A stretch of 5,623 nucleotides of DNA from Bacillota bacterium (lineage in GTDB: Bacteria > Bacillota > UBA994): positions 1 to 5,623 of the forward strand of contig QLUS01000098.1 of the NCBI GenBank assembly GCA_018725535.1, in the 5' to 3' direction. Below, in pieces: positions 1-5,623 of the stretch (its first letter is position 1; every line of letters begins with the position of its first letter). The position numbers and the translations under genes are program-made. Under the pieces are notes generated by a model, which saw nothing but the letters and a program-made list of their open reading frames with translations, was not told where the DNA came from and did no database searches.

Positions 1-662
1 CCATGCTGCCTGAATCGCATACACCAATCGAGGTCCTCGCAGTGCAAAAAATAGCCTTCGTCCCATAGTCCAACATCCTCCACCGCCTCACGCTTCACCA
101 ACATACACGCGCCAGAAATGGCCTCCACCTCGATGGGATCGGTAGGCAGCGGCTCTTTGTGCAGTAGAAAATCCGAAAAAAACTCCGGAAGGAATCTGGC
201 TAGGCGAGAAAGACCGAATGCACGCATAAAAGCGCGTTTAGGCGTGGGGAAAACCCGTCTCCCACCCGGTTGCTCAGACCCATCGGGATTGCACAAGAAG
301 CCCCCGACCATGCCGATGCTATCTGAACGCTCCAAAACCTCGACCATACGGGCCAAAGCGTCAGGGGCCAGAACGCTGTCTGGATTCAGGAACAGTATTT
401 GGCGTGCAGAAGATGCTCGTGCGCCAATATTGCACGCAGCCGAAAATCCGAGGTTCTTGCCATTGCGTATGACTGACAGCTTCTCATTTTTAACACCGCG
501 TTCGAGTTGTTCGAGACTGCCATCCGTAGAGTCGTTATCCACCACAATGGCACGTGCCGCCCCAGCCACAAACACAGAAGAAACACAGTCCGTCAATAAC
601 GAGCCCGCGTTGTAATTGACGATGACCACATCGCAATCACTGGATAATTTTTGCAGCGGCAA
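1..662 (-). CDS. GT2 family glycosyltransferase, rhamnosyltransferase-like (3' end outside window)
   Basis: Predicted GT-A fold sugar transferase that moves a nucleotide-activated sugar onto a surface-glycan intermediate in the cytoplasm. The frame is open from codon 1 to the window edge (220 codons seen; the family is usually about 290-330). The N-terminus has the GT2 nucleotide-binding strand VVIVNYNAG (residues 12-20). VVDNDSTDGS follows (40-49), then NLGFSAACNIG (70-80), the DXD-equivalent LNPDS (92-96), the acceptor-side stretch ISGACMLVKR, and the ED motif HCEDLDW (207-213) that normally carries the catalytic base. The GYFLHCEDLDWCMRF block is typical of proteins annotated as rhamnosyltransferases, but the actual sugar is not determined by sequence. 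I chose the TTG at 660-662 because GGGAGG lies 6 nt upstream and an in-frame TAG lies 11 codons upstream of that TTG, with no ATG before VVIVNYN. The gene overlaps the end of the preceding glycosyltransferase by 26 nt, so translation is probably coupled. Confidence 0.93.
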   Translation of the reverse strand, partial: MPLQKLSSDCDVVIVNYNAGSLLTDCVSSVFVAGAARAIVVDNDSTDGSLEQLERGVKNEKLSVIRNGKNLGFSAACNIGARASSARQILFLNPDSVLAPDALARMVEVLERSDSIGMVGGFLCNPDGSEQPGGRRVFPTPKRAFMRAFGLSRLARFLPEFFSDFLLHKEPLPTDPIEVEAISGACMLVKREAVEDVGLWDEGYFLHCEDLDWCMRFRQH

Positions 663-1737
663 AACGCGCCTCCCATGTATTGCTGGCTATAAATTGCCGT
701 ATTGCTTCAACATCTGCGCTGTAGAACAGTGCTTTCTGAACCAGACTATTGATGTCCTGTGGCTCCCGACTGAGGAACGTTCCTTCCTCGTCTCCGCGAA
801 ACGCCATCTCGCCAAAGTCGGTGGAGATCACAGGCAACCCCAGTGCGCGGTATTCGTAATATTTAATCGGATCAACCGAGGCTGTCAGATCATTCTTCTT
901 GAATGGAATCAAGCCAACGTCAAAATCCTGCATGGCCAAGAGCGCCGCTTGATGGCTGCAAGGCGGCAGCATCTCCATGTTTTTGGGCAGTACGCATGGA
1001 GCGGGCGCAAACACCGGCCCAATCAATCGCACCACATCCATTGGTCGGGCCTTGGCCAGCGCAATTACCCAATTCCAATCAAACCAAGCCGCGATAGTGC
1101 CCACATAACCCAACACCTTTTTTTCTCTTAACGCGATGTTTCTAATTGGCGCTGGTAAAACCTCGGCATCCAACCCGTTGTGAACCAACTGAATATCTGC
1201 CCTGACATCGCCCCAGCGCAGCTTCAACGCAGTCGAGGAAGCGAGCACAGAAGTCACACAGCGAACCAATACCTGCTCTCTGTAACGCATCGCAAAACGA
1301 GAAAGACCGGAATAAAAAGCAGGGAAATCATCCATCGCATCGTAGACGGATTTGCACCCCTTGAGCCGCTTCAAAACAGCCAATGCCAATGCCGATGGTT
1401 TGCCGATGGCCAAAAGGGTTGGCTTTTGACGGAAAAATGCATCGATGTCCTTAAGCGTTGATCGCCACGTCAACGCGTTCACCCAGCCCGAGCCAGGCAG
1501 CGGCTCTATGGGCAAAGCAGAAGGCCTGATGACCCTTATCCATGCCGGACTCGTTTGGTTTTCCTTGTTTTCTTGAGAGCCTATTCGACGGAAATCAGAA
1601 AACAACGGGAAGCGGGTTGGGTATGGATCGACCCACAACACATCCCCACCCGTATTGGCATGAAACCACGCAACAAATTTATGCGGCCGCTGTGCAAAAC
1701 TTGACCACGGAACTGGAGACAAATAAACCAATTGCAT
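637..1737 (-). CDS. GT-B glycosyltransferase (GT1/GT4-like, TuaH-type)
   Basis: A complete 366-residue predicted cytoplasmic glycosyltransferase for surface polysaccharide. The N-terminal Rossmann half holds W-SSFAQRP (residues 11-18), a QRP motif seen in this subgroup, and VYDAMDDF (131-138). VHNGLD (185-190) and GYVGTIAAWFDW (210-221) begin the C-terminal half. The donor-binding region is PFKKNDLTASVDP followed by KYYEYRALGLPVI (about 278-304), where the YEY glutamate matches the conserved acidic position of GT4-like enzymes. There is no signal peptide or membrane span. I prefer the ATG at 1735-1737, which shares one base with the epimerase stop (TGATG), over the TTG one codon earlier. The protein is a recognisable paralogue of the middle domain of the large glycosyltransferase at 2984-5623. 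The QRP, YD-MD, GY-G-IA-WFD and YEY blocks occur in the same order. Donor and acceptor sugars cannot be read from the sequence. Confidence 0.92.
   Translation of the reverse strand: MQLVYLSPVPWSSFAQRPHKFVAWFHANTGGDVLWVDPYPTRFPLFSDFRRIGSQENKENQTSPAWIRVIRPSALPIEPLPGSGWVNALTWRSTLKDIDAFFRQKPTLLAIGKPSALALAVLKRLKGCKSVYDAMDDFPAFYSGLSRFAMRYREQVLVRCVTSVLASSTALKLRWGDVRADIQLVHNGLDAEVLPAPIRNIALREKKVLGYVGTIAAWFDWNWVIALAKARPMDVVRLIGPVFAPAPCVLPKNMEMLPPCSHQAALLAMQDFDVGLIPFKKNDLTASVDPIKYYEYRALGLPVISTDFGEMAFRGDEEGTFLSREPQDINSLVQKALFYSADVEAIRQFIASNTWEARFAAAKIIQ
669..674 (-). promoter_or_regulatory. Ribosome binding site (GGGAGG) that fixes a TTG start
   Basis: On the minus strand GGGAGG is followed by 6 nt (CGCGTT) and then TTG at 662-660, the only plausible initiator ahead of the GT2 nucleotide-binding motif. 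The site lies inside the last codons of the upstream glycosyltransferase, so ribosomes finishing that gene pass over it. The strong site probably offsets the weak TTG start. Confidence 0.75.
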
Positions 1738-2843
1738 CAAGCGAAGTGCTCACGCAATACGGCCACAATTCGCTCTGCCCCTTTGCTATCACCATAAGGT
1801 GAAACGCCGCGCGCCATAGCACGATAGGCGGACTCATCATCCAACAGCAACTGAGCCTCTTCAACAATGCGCTCATAGTTGGGCCCCACCAGCTTCACCA
1901 CGCCCATCTCGACCGCCTCAGGGCGTTCGGTCTCGTCGCGCAACACCAATACCGGCTTACCCAGCGCAGGCGCCTCCTCCTGCACGCCACCCGAATCGCT
2001 GATAATCAAATAGGATTTTTTCATCGCCCCAATGAAGGGTGCGTAATCCAATGGCTCGCACAATATGATATTGCTGCAATCGCCCAACATCTCATGGGCA
2101 ACATCCTTCACATTCGGATTGGGATGCACAGGATAGAGAATCTGGATATCTGGATTTCGCTCGGCCAGAGTCCTCAGCGCACGGCAAATATTGCGGAATG
2201 GCTCGCCAAAGTTTTCACGCCGATGGAATGTCACCAGCACCAGCCGCTTGGTGTCATCCAGCTCGATACCAACATCAAGCTCTTTCGATGCTGTCATTAA
2301 CAGCGCATCGATCACCGTGTTACCGGTGACGACGATGTCGGCATTGCTGACGCCTTCGCGCAGCAAATTCTGGCGCGAGCTTTCGGTAGGCGCAAAGTGC
2401 CAGCGTGCCAAACGCCCGGCTATCACCCGGTTCGCCTCTTCCGGGAAAGGGTTCTGCATATCCCAAGTGCGAAGACCCGCCTCCACATGGCCGAAGGGGA
2501 TGCGGTGATAGAAACAGGCCAGCGCGACAGTCATCACCGTGGTCGTGTCGCCTTGAGCAAGCACCACGTCCGGCTTCTCTGCCAGTAACACATCGTCGAG
2601 TTCAAGCAGCAATCTGGCAGTTAAAGTTGTCAGCGCCTGGTTGGGCCACATGATGTTCAAGTCGATATCTGGTTCGATACCAAAGAAGTTCATTACTTGA
2701 TCAAGCATGTGGCGATGCTGGGCGGTTGCAAGCACACGGACGTTCGTCCAACTTTCAGCCTTCAATGCCAGCATTACTGGAGCCATCTTGATGGCCTCGG
2801 GACGAGTGCCGACAACACAAAGTATTTTTTTTCTATTCGTCAT
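1737..2843 (-). CDS. wecB: UDP-N-acetylglucosamine 2-epimerase (non-hydrolysing)
   Basis: Interconverts UDP-GlcNAc and UDP-ManNAc, the entry step to ManNAc- or ManNAcA-containing polysaccharides; a soluble cytoplasmic enzyme. The 368 residues match the usual family length and the hallmark blocks are present in order. These are GTRPEAIKMAP (12-22), QHRHMLDQ (42-49), QGDTTT (97-102), HVEAGLRT (119-126), PFPEEANR (132-139), TGNTVIDA (173-180), TFHRREN (205-211), HPNPNV (240-245), SDSGGVQEEAP (282-292) and RDETERPEA (302-310). D99, E121, E135 and H207 sit where the catalytic residues of E. coli WecB lie (assigned by motif, not by alignment). Together these argue for an active enzyme. No WecC-type dehydrogenase is in the window, so the later fate of UDP-ManNAc is unknown. 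The start ATG has only a weak, distant ribosome binding site (GAGG 16 nt upstream), which lies in transposase-derived sequence. The stop overlaps the next gene by one base, implying an operon. The name mnaA would be equally valid. Confidence 0.97.
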   Translation of the reverse strand: MTNRKKILCVVGTRPEAIKMAPVMLALKAESWTNVRVLATAQHRHMLDQVMNFFGIEPDIDLNIMWPNQALTTLTARLLLELDDVLLAEKPDVVLAQGDTTTVMTVALACFYHRIPFGHVEAGLRTWDMQNPFPEEANRVIAGRLARWHFAPTESSRQNLLREGVSNADIVVTGNTVIDALLMTASKELDVGIELDDTKRLVLVTFHRRENFGEPFRNICRALRTLAERNPDIQILYPVHPNPNVKDVAHEMLGDCSNIILCEPLDYAPFIGAMKKSYLIISDSGGVQEEAPALGKPVLVLRDETERPEAVEMGVVKLVGPNYERIVEEAQLLLDDESAYRAMARGVSPYGDSKGAERIVAVLREHFA

Positions 2844-2856
2844 TTTTGACTTCTAC

Positions 2857-2949
2857 TTTCCTCAGCCATGCCGTCATCTTGTCAACCCCATAAAACGGCA
2901 TCTTCATATATTGCTCGTCTATAAGGTTCATAAGATAAATGTCAGCGCT
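2857..2949 (-). mobile_element. Internal remnant of an IS3-family OrfB transposase
   Basis: Reading the minus strand in the frame of codons 2943-2941 gives the peptide D-I-Y-LMNLIDEQYMKMPFYG-V-D-KMTAWLRK. This matches the well-conserved N-terminal segment of IS3-family OrfB (consensus of the type LMRLIDEQY-x-x-TPFYG-x-x-RMTAWLR), the helix-turn-helix region ahead of the DDE domain. Only about 30 codons survive. There is no OrfA, no DDE domain and no terminal inverted repeat, and the frame runs into unrelated residues and a TAG at 2833-2835 inside the epimerase gene. The left and right limits are approximate. It is therefore a dead internal fragment left by insertion and later deletion. The recognition rests on remembered family consensus, not on an alignment. 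Confidence 0.82.
2918..2945 (-). promoter_or_regulatory. Weak sigma70-like promoter candidate ahead of the epimerase gene
   Basis: On the minus strand CTGACA (2945-2940, 5 of 6 to TTGACA) is separated by 16 nt from TATAGA (2923-2918, 4 of 6 to TATAAT). Transcription would start near 2911, leaving a leader of roughly 65-70 nt before the epimerase ATG. The pair lies within the transposase remnant in an AT-rich stretch, where such matches also arise by chance. Confidence 0.25.
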
Positions 2950-2987
2950 TCTAGAAGAATTCGTCGAAGGAAACTTTTTATTTTCAT
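2928..2987 (-). pseudogene. Possible truncated start of a lost gene (19 codons)
   Basis: AAGGA at 2997-3001 stands 9 nt before an ATG (2987-2985). That ATG overlaps the stop of the large glycosyltransferase as ATGA, the usual arrangement for a coupled next gene in such operons. The frame reads MKIKSFLRRILLEALTFIL and stops at 2928. The first 13 or so codons precede the transposase-like segment and the rest runs through it in a different frame. The simplest reading is the beginning of a gene whose remainder was removed when the IS fragment was left behind. What the gene encoded cannot be told from 13 residues. The alternative is a chance ORF with a fortuitous ribosome binding site. Confidence 0.35.
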
Positions 2988-5623
2988 GGCACGGTATCCT
3001 TATAAGTATGAGGCACCCACGCTCCCCACTTAGCCTCATAAATCTTTTTATTGTCTTCAAACAGCTTTTGCCGGTCCTGCTGCTTGAGCTTGTCGAACGA
3101 GGCTGATAGTTGATGATGGATGAACACATCCTCGGCACATACCACTCGCAGGCCTAACTGTTCAACACGTCGACAATAGTCATCGTCCTCGAAGAATCCT
3201 CGGCCAAAGGCTTCATCCAGCGGCCCTACACGCTCGAAGGTCTGTCTTCGCATCATCACGCAGAAAAATGCGGCAGTTCGCAGCGGATGCAGTTGCGCGA
3301 TGTGGCGGCGTGTATAAGCGGCAGACTTAGCAAGCATTTCGCCCATGTCCGCGTACTGAATGTCGATTTTGGCCTCGTTGCCGATATTGTTGGTGACCGG
3401 TCCAATGAGGCCGAGCGTCTTGTCTCGTTGCAGGTGGTTGACCAGGGTGCGCACCCAGCCCGGCGTCACATAAGTGTCATTGTTGAGCAGGACGAGGAAG
3501 TCGCCCGTGGCAACGTCCATGCCTTGATTATTTGCGGCTGCAAAACCACGATTGTCGTCGTTCAGTATCAGCTTGCGGTTGGCGCCAGTAGCGGCCCAAG
3601 TTTGAAGAAAATCCTTGGAGCCATCGCTGGATGCGTTGTCGACAACGATGATTTCCAGGTTCTCGCACTGACTGTGCTCATCGAGACTGGCCAGGCATGC
3701 ACGGGTGAACTCAAGGTTGTTGTAGGTAACGACGATTACGCTGACTTTGGGCTCATGAGCAGAGGATTCTGCGTGCTGGATAAGCGTTTCGGTGCGGTGC
3801 TTCCAGGTCTGCCCTTGCGCAAAAACCTTGCGACGCAGGATCAATTCTTTAGGTTCGGGATGAGCCAAAACCCTATCAACAGCGTCCAGGAAGCGCTCTC
3901 TGTCTCCTGCCGCATATACCAGCCCATCAAACTGGGCCATTTCTGGCAAATCGACAGCCACTACGGGCTTGCCTGAACTCAGATATTCGTAGGCTTTTAC
4001 CGGATTGGTTGCCAGCGTGAGTGGGATAACCTTGAATGGCAACAGGCAGACATCAAAGCTGTATAGATAGTGCGGCAACTTGCTGTAGGGTACTTCGCCA
4101 GTGAACGTGACATTGGCCAACTTGCCAAGTCTGGACTTGGCATTAACGGTATCCGAACCGATCAACAAAACACAGCACTCTGGGTGCCGTTTCGCAACAG
4201 CCTCGACGAGGTCGAGATCAAACCATTCGGCAATCGCACCGTAGTAACCGATGATGCGTCGCCCCTGCGGGTCGCGATAAACGCTATCCGGCACGCTGGC
4301 AAAATGATCGTAATCGCCGGCATTGCGAATCAATGCACGCTGTATGGCATGCGGTGCGACAGCTTCATCCAGCCACGTAGAGGTGGTGATCGTTAGTACC
4401 GCCTCGTTCAACAGCGATTTTTCCAACTGCAGCAAGGACTCGGCGTTGTTGCCAAAGCCATCGTGGTGATCCATGCAGTCATAGACCAAGCGGCTGTTCG
4501 GCAGCACCGAAGCCACGTCATGCCAGAACGGGTGCTGAACCAGTGAGATGAGTTGCTTACAGTTTGCCCAGCTCAACACTTCACCGATGCTGGCCCTTAG
4601 TTGAGAAACGCTTTCGACTCCCGGTGCCGATGAGTAGATAACAGGCGCGCCTTTGACAAATAGCTTTACCTGAAACAGTAAGCCCACGGCATCGAGCGCC
4701 TCGACCTCAAAACCTTCTCGCTCGTCGTCTATGAAATTTGGAGAAATATAAAAAACACGCCGACCGGTGTTCGCCAAAGCCAGTGCAAGTTGCTGTGGGC
4801 GTTGATGGCGGAAATGCCAATCGATGACGCCCCAGAAGATGTAGTCGGGCAGGTTATCCGGTATGGGGGCGGAGTTGATTTCGGGTGGGTGGAACTGGGA
4901 GGCTCTTAACGCACTTCGGCGCAGTGCTCGAACAGTTTTTCCAACCATCTTGTGGTAGGCAAAACTGACCAATCGTTTCACTGGCGCAGGCAAAGGCAGG
5001 CGGTGGTACCGCTGGCGCAGTGCTTGAGTTAACCGCTGACGATCTTCGCTGGTAAGGCCGTATCGAGCCAGACGGGCAGCAAAACGTAAAGGCCGAGTCA
5101 GTCGCCAAGAGGCGCTGCTCTTGATCATTTTGATCAGTGCAACTGCCGCGTCGCGTTCGGTCACGGCCTGGTTGAGGCTGGCGATCTGGCCGTCGCGTTC
5201 GGACATGGCCTGGTTGAGGCTGACGATCTGCCCGTCGCGTTCGGCCACGGCTTGGTTGAGGCTGACGATCTGCCCGTCGCGCTCGGTTACGGCTTGGTTG
5301 AGGCTGACGATCTGCCCGTCGCGCTCGGCTACGCCTTGGTTGAGGCTGACGATCTGTCCGTCGCGTTCGGCTACGCCTTGGTTGAGGCTGACGATCTGCC
5401 CGTCGCGTTCGACCAAGGCTTGACTGAGACTATCGATCTGCCCGTCGCGCTCAGTGAGCGCCTGACCAAGGTTGTTGATGTGAACATCCTTGTCATACAC
5501 GGCATGGTTGAGGCTGACGATCTGCCCGTCGCGTTCGGCTACGACTTGGTTGAGGCTGACGATCTGCCCGTCGCGTTCGGCCACGGCTTGGTTGAGGCTG
5601 ACGATCTGCCCGTCGCGCTCGGT
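2984..5623 (-). CDS. Large multidomain glycosyltransferase: coiled-coil repeat + GT-B + GT2 domains (5' end outside window)
   Basis: 879 residues are visible and the frame is open through the window edge, so the true start is upstream; the GTG at 5584 is just a repeat codon. Numbering from the edge, residues 1-154 are eleven 14-residue repeats of the type ERDGQIVSLNQAV, predicted coiled coil. Next comes SSASWRLTRPLRFAARL (169-185) and a basic linker to about 245. A GT-B domain at about 258-610 carries QRPQQLA (274-280), YDCMDHHDGF (381-390), GYYGAIAEWFD (459-469) and NPVKAYEYLSSGKPVV (540-555). A GT2 domain at about 625-879 carries VSVIVVTYNN (627-636), VDNASSDGS (661-669), LLNNDT (712-717) and FFEDDDYCRR (810-819). 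Both catalytic domains retain their key motifs, so the protein probably transfers two sugars in succession during surface-glycan assembly at the inner membrane. No membrane span is visible. The coil may mediate oligomerisation or docking with partner enzymes (inference). The stop overlaps a possible ATG (ATGA) of a lost downstream gene. Confidence 0.94.
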   Translation of the reverse strand, partial: TERDGQIVSLNQAVAERDGQIVSLNQVVAERDGQIVSLNHAVYDKDVHINNLGQALTERDGQIDSLSQALVERDGQIVSLNQGVAERDGQIVSLNQGVAERDGQIVSLNQAVTERDGQIVSLNQAVAERDGQIVSLNQAMSERDGQIASLNQAVTERDAAVALIKMIKSSASWRLTRPLRFAARLARYGLTSEDRQRLTQALRQRYHRLPLPAPVKRLVSFAYHKMVGKTVRALRRSALRASQFHPPEINSAPIPDNLPDYIFWGVIDWHFRHQRPQQLALALANTGRRVFYISPNFIDDEREGFEVEALDAVGLLFQVKLFVKGAPVIYSSAPGVESVSQLRASIGEVLSWANCKQLISLVQHPFWHDVASVLPNSRLVYDCMDHHDGFGNNAESLLQLEKSLLNEAVLTITTSTWLDEAVAPHAIQRALIRNAGDYDHFASVPDSVYRDPQGRRIIGYYGAIAEWFDLDLVEAVAKRHPECCVLLIGSDTVNAKSRLGKLANVTFTGEVPYSKLPHYLYSFDVCLLPFKVIPLTLATNPVKAYEYLSSGKPVVAVDLPEMAQFDGLVYAAGDRERFLDAVDRVLAHPEPKELILRRKVFAQGQTWKHRTETLIQHAESSAHEPKVSVIVVTYNNLEFTRACLASLDEHSQCENLEIIVVDNASSDGSKDFLQTWAATGANRKLILNDDNRGFAAANNQGMDVATGDFLVLLNNDTYVTPGWVRTLVNHLQRDKTLGLIGPVTNNIGNEAKIDIQYADMGEMLAKSAAYTRRHIAQLHPLRTAAFFCVMMRRQTFERVGPLDEAFGRGFFEDDDYCRRVEQLGLRVVCAEDVFIHHQLSASFDKLKQQDRQKLFEDNKKIYEAKWGAWVPHTYKDTVP
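5150..5623 (-). repeat. In-frame 42-bp tandem repeat array encoding 14-residue coiled-coil units
   Basis: Eleven complete 42-nt units (5162-5623) plus the first 12 nt of a twelfth (TERD codons at 5150-5161) encode units of the form x-ERDGQIVSLNQ-x-x. The array continues beyond the window edge. Ile at position 7, Leu at 10 and Val/Leu/Met at 14 give the 3-4 hydrophobic spacing of two heptads per unit. Most units differ by only a few bases (for example alternation of gcgttcgg and gcgctcgg on the plus strand). Unit 4 from the edge (YDKDVHINNLGQAL) is strongly diverged and unit 5 mildly so. Because 42 is a multiple of 3, copy-number changes would keep the frame. Confidence 0.95.

Noticed and set aside
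386..586. 66-codon minus-strand frame
   Set aside because: It is an out-of-frame reading of the same strand within the GT2 gene, with no motif support.
118..615. 165-codon open frame on the plus strand
   Set aside because: It lies wholly opposite the GT2 gene, whose minus-strand frame carries unmistakable family motifs; the plus-strand translation is low-complexity Ser/Arg/Pro-rich with no recognisable domain.
2948..2968. Palindrome CTTCTAGAAG and nearby TTCG-T-CGAA as a terminator or recombination site
   Set aside because: The stems are only 4-5 bp, lack a following T-run on the minus strand, and similar short palindromes are expected by chance in AT-rich DNA.
2833..3138. 101-codon minus-strand frame treated as a complete gene
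   Set aside because: Its first two thirds overlap the end of the large glycosyltransferase in another frame and look like nonsense; only the last part (about 2857-2949) matches a transposase, so I report just the remnant.
3287..3976. 229-codon open frame on the plus strand
   Set aside because: It is antisense to the GT-B/GT2 junction of the large glycosyltransferase, which is intact on the minus strand; no domain or ribosome binding site supports it.
5121..5423. Repetitive plus-strand frame with SRSATAWLRLTICP-like units
   Set aside because: This is the reverse-strand shadow of the 42-bp array; any frame through a 42-nt repeat gives a 14-residue repeat, and the minus-strand reading gives a sensible coiled coil.
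5150..5623. CRISPR array
   Set aside because: The repeats are contiguous with no unique spacers, have a 42-nt period in frame with a coding sequence, and encode a coiled coil.

Overview
The window is a piece of a surface-polysaccharide (O-antigen, capsule or exopolysaccharide) gene cluster, and everything coding in it lies on the minus strand. Gene content, good Shine-Dalgarno sites, moderate-to-high GC by eye and an IS3-type transposase scrap fit a proteobacterium, probably beta or gamma. I cannot name the genus from the sequence alone.

In transcription order (high to low coordinates) there are four genes. (1) 5623-2984 is a large multidomain glycosyltransferase, open at its 5' end at the window edge. 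It has a tandem 14-residue coiled-coil repeat, a basic linker, a GT-B (GT1/GT4-like) domain and a C-terminal GT-A (GT2) domain. (2) 2843-1737 is a complete non-hydrolysing UDP-GlcNAc 2-epimerase (WecB/MnaA type), which supplies UDP-ManNAc. (3) 1737-637 is a stand-alone GT-B glycosyltransferase, a visible paralogue of the middle domain of gene 1. (4) 662-1 is a GT2 rhamnosyltransferase-like gene cut off by the window start. Genes 2, 3 and 4 are tightly coupled: a TGATG overlap joins 2 and 3, and a 26-nt overlap joins 3 and 4. Gene 4 has a TTG start behind a near-perfect ribosome binding site. No non-coding stretch exceeds 300 bases.

The only gap, 2844-2983 (140 nt), is visibly more AT-rich and contains the most unusual structure. 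A good ribosome binding site and an ATG overlapping the stop of gene 1 (ATGA) begin a reading frame that is cut off after about 13 codons. It runs into a roughly 30-codon internal scrap of an IS3-family OrfB transposase, and that scrap runs straight to the start of the epimerase gene. I read this as the scar of an IS insertion plus deletion that removed a gene once lying between genes 1 and 2. A weak promoter-like pair within the scar may now help express the epimerase and the genes after it.

Together the genes would make an activated ManNAc-type sugar and transfer several sugars onto a growing lipid-linked glycan at the cytoplasmic face of the inner membrane. I see no clearly novel system. 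The points most worth a second look are the IS scar, the in-frame 42-bp repeat array, and the same GT-B then GT2 order appearing once as a fused protein and once as two overlapping genes.
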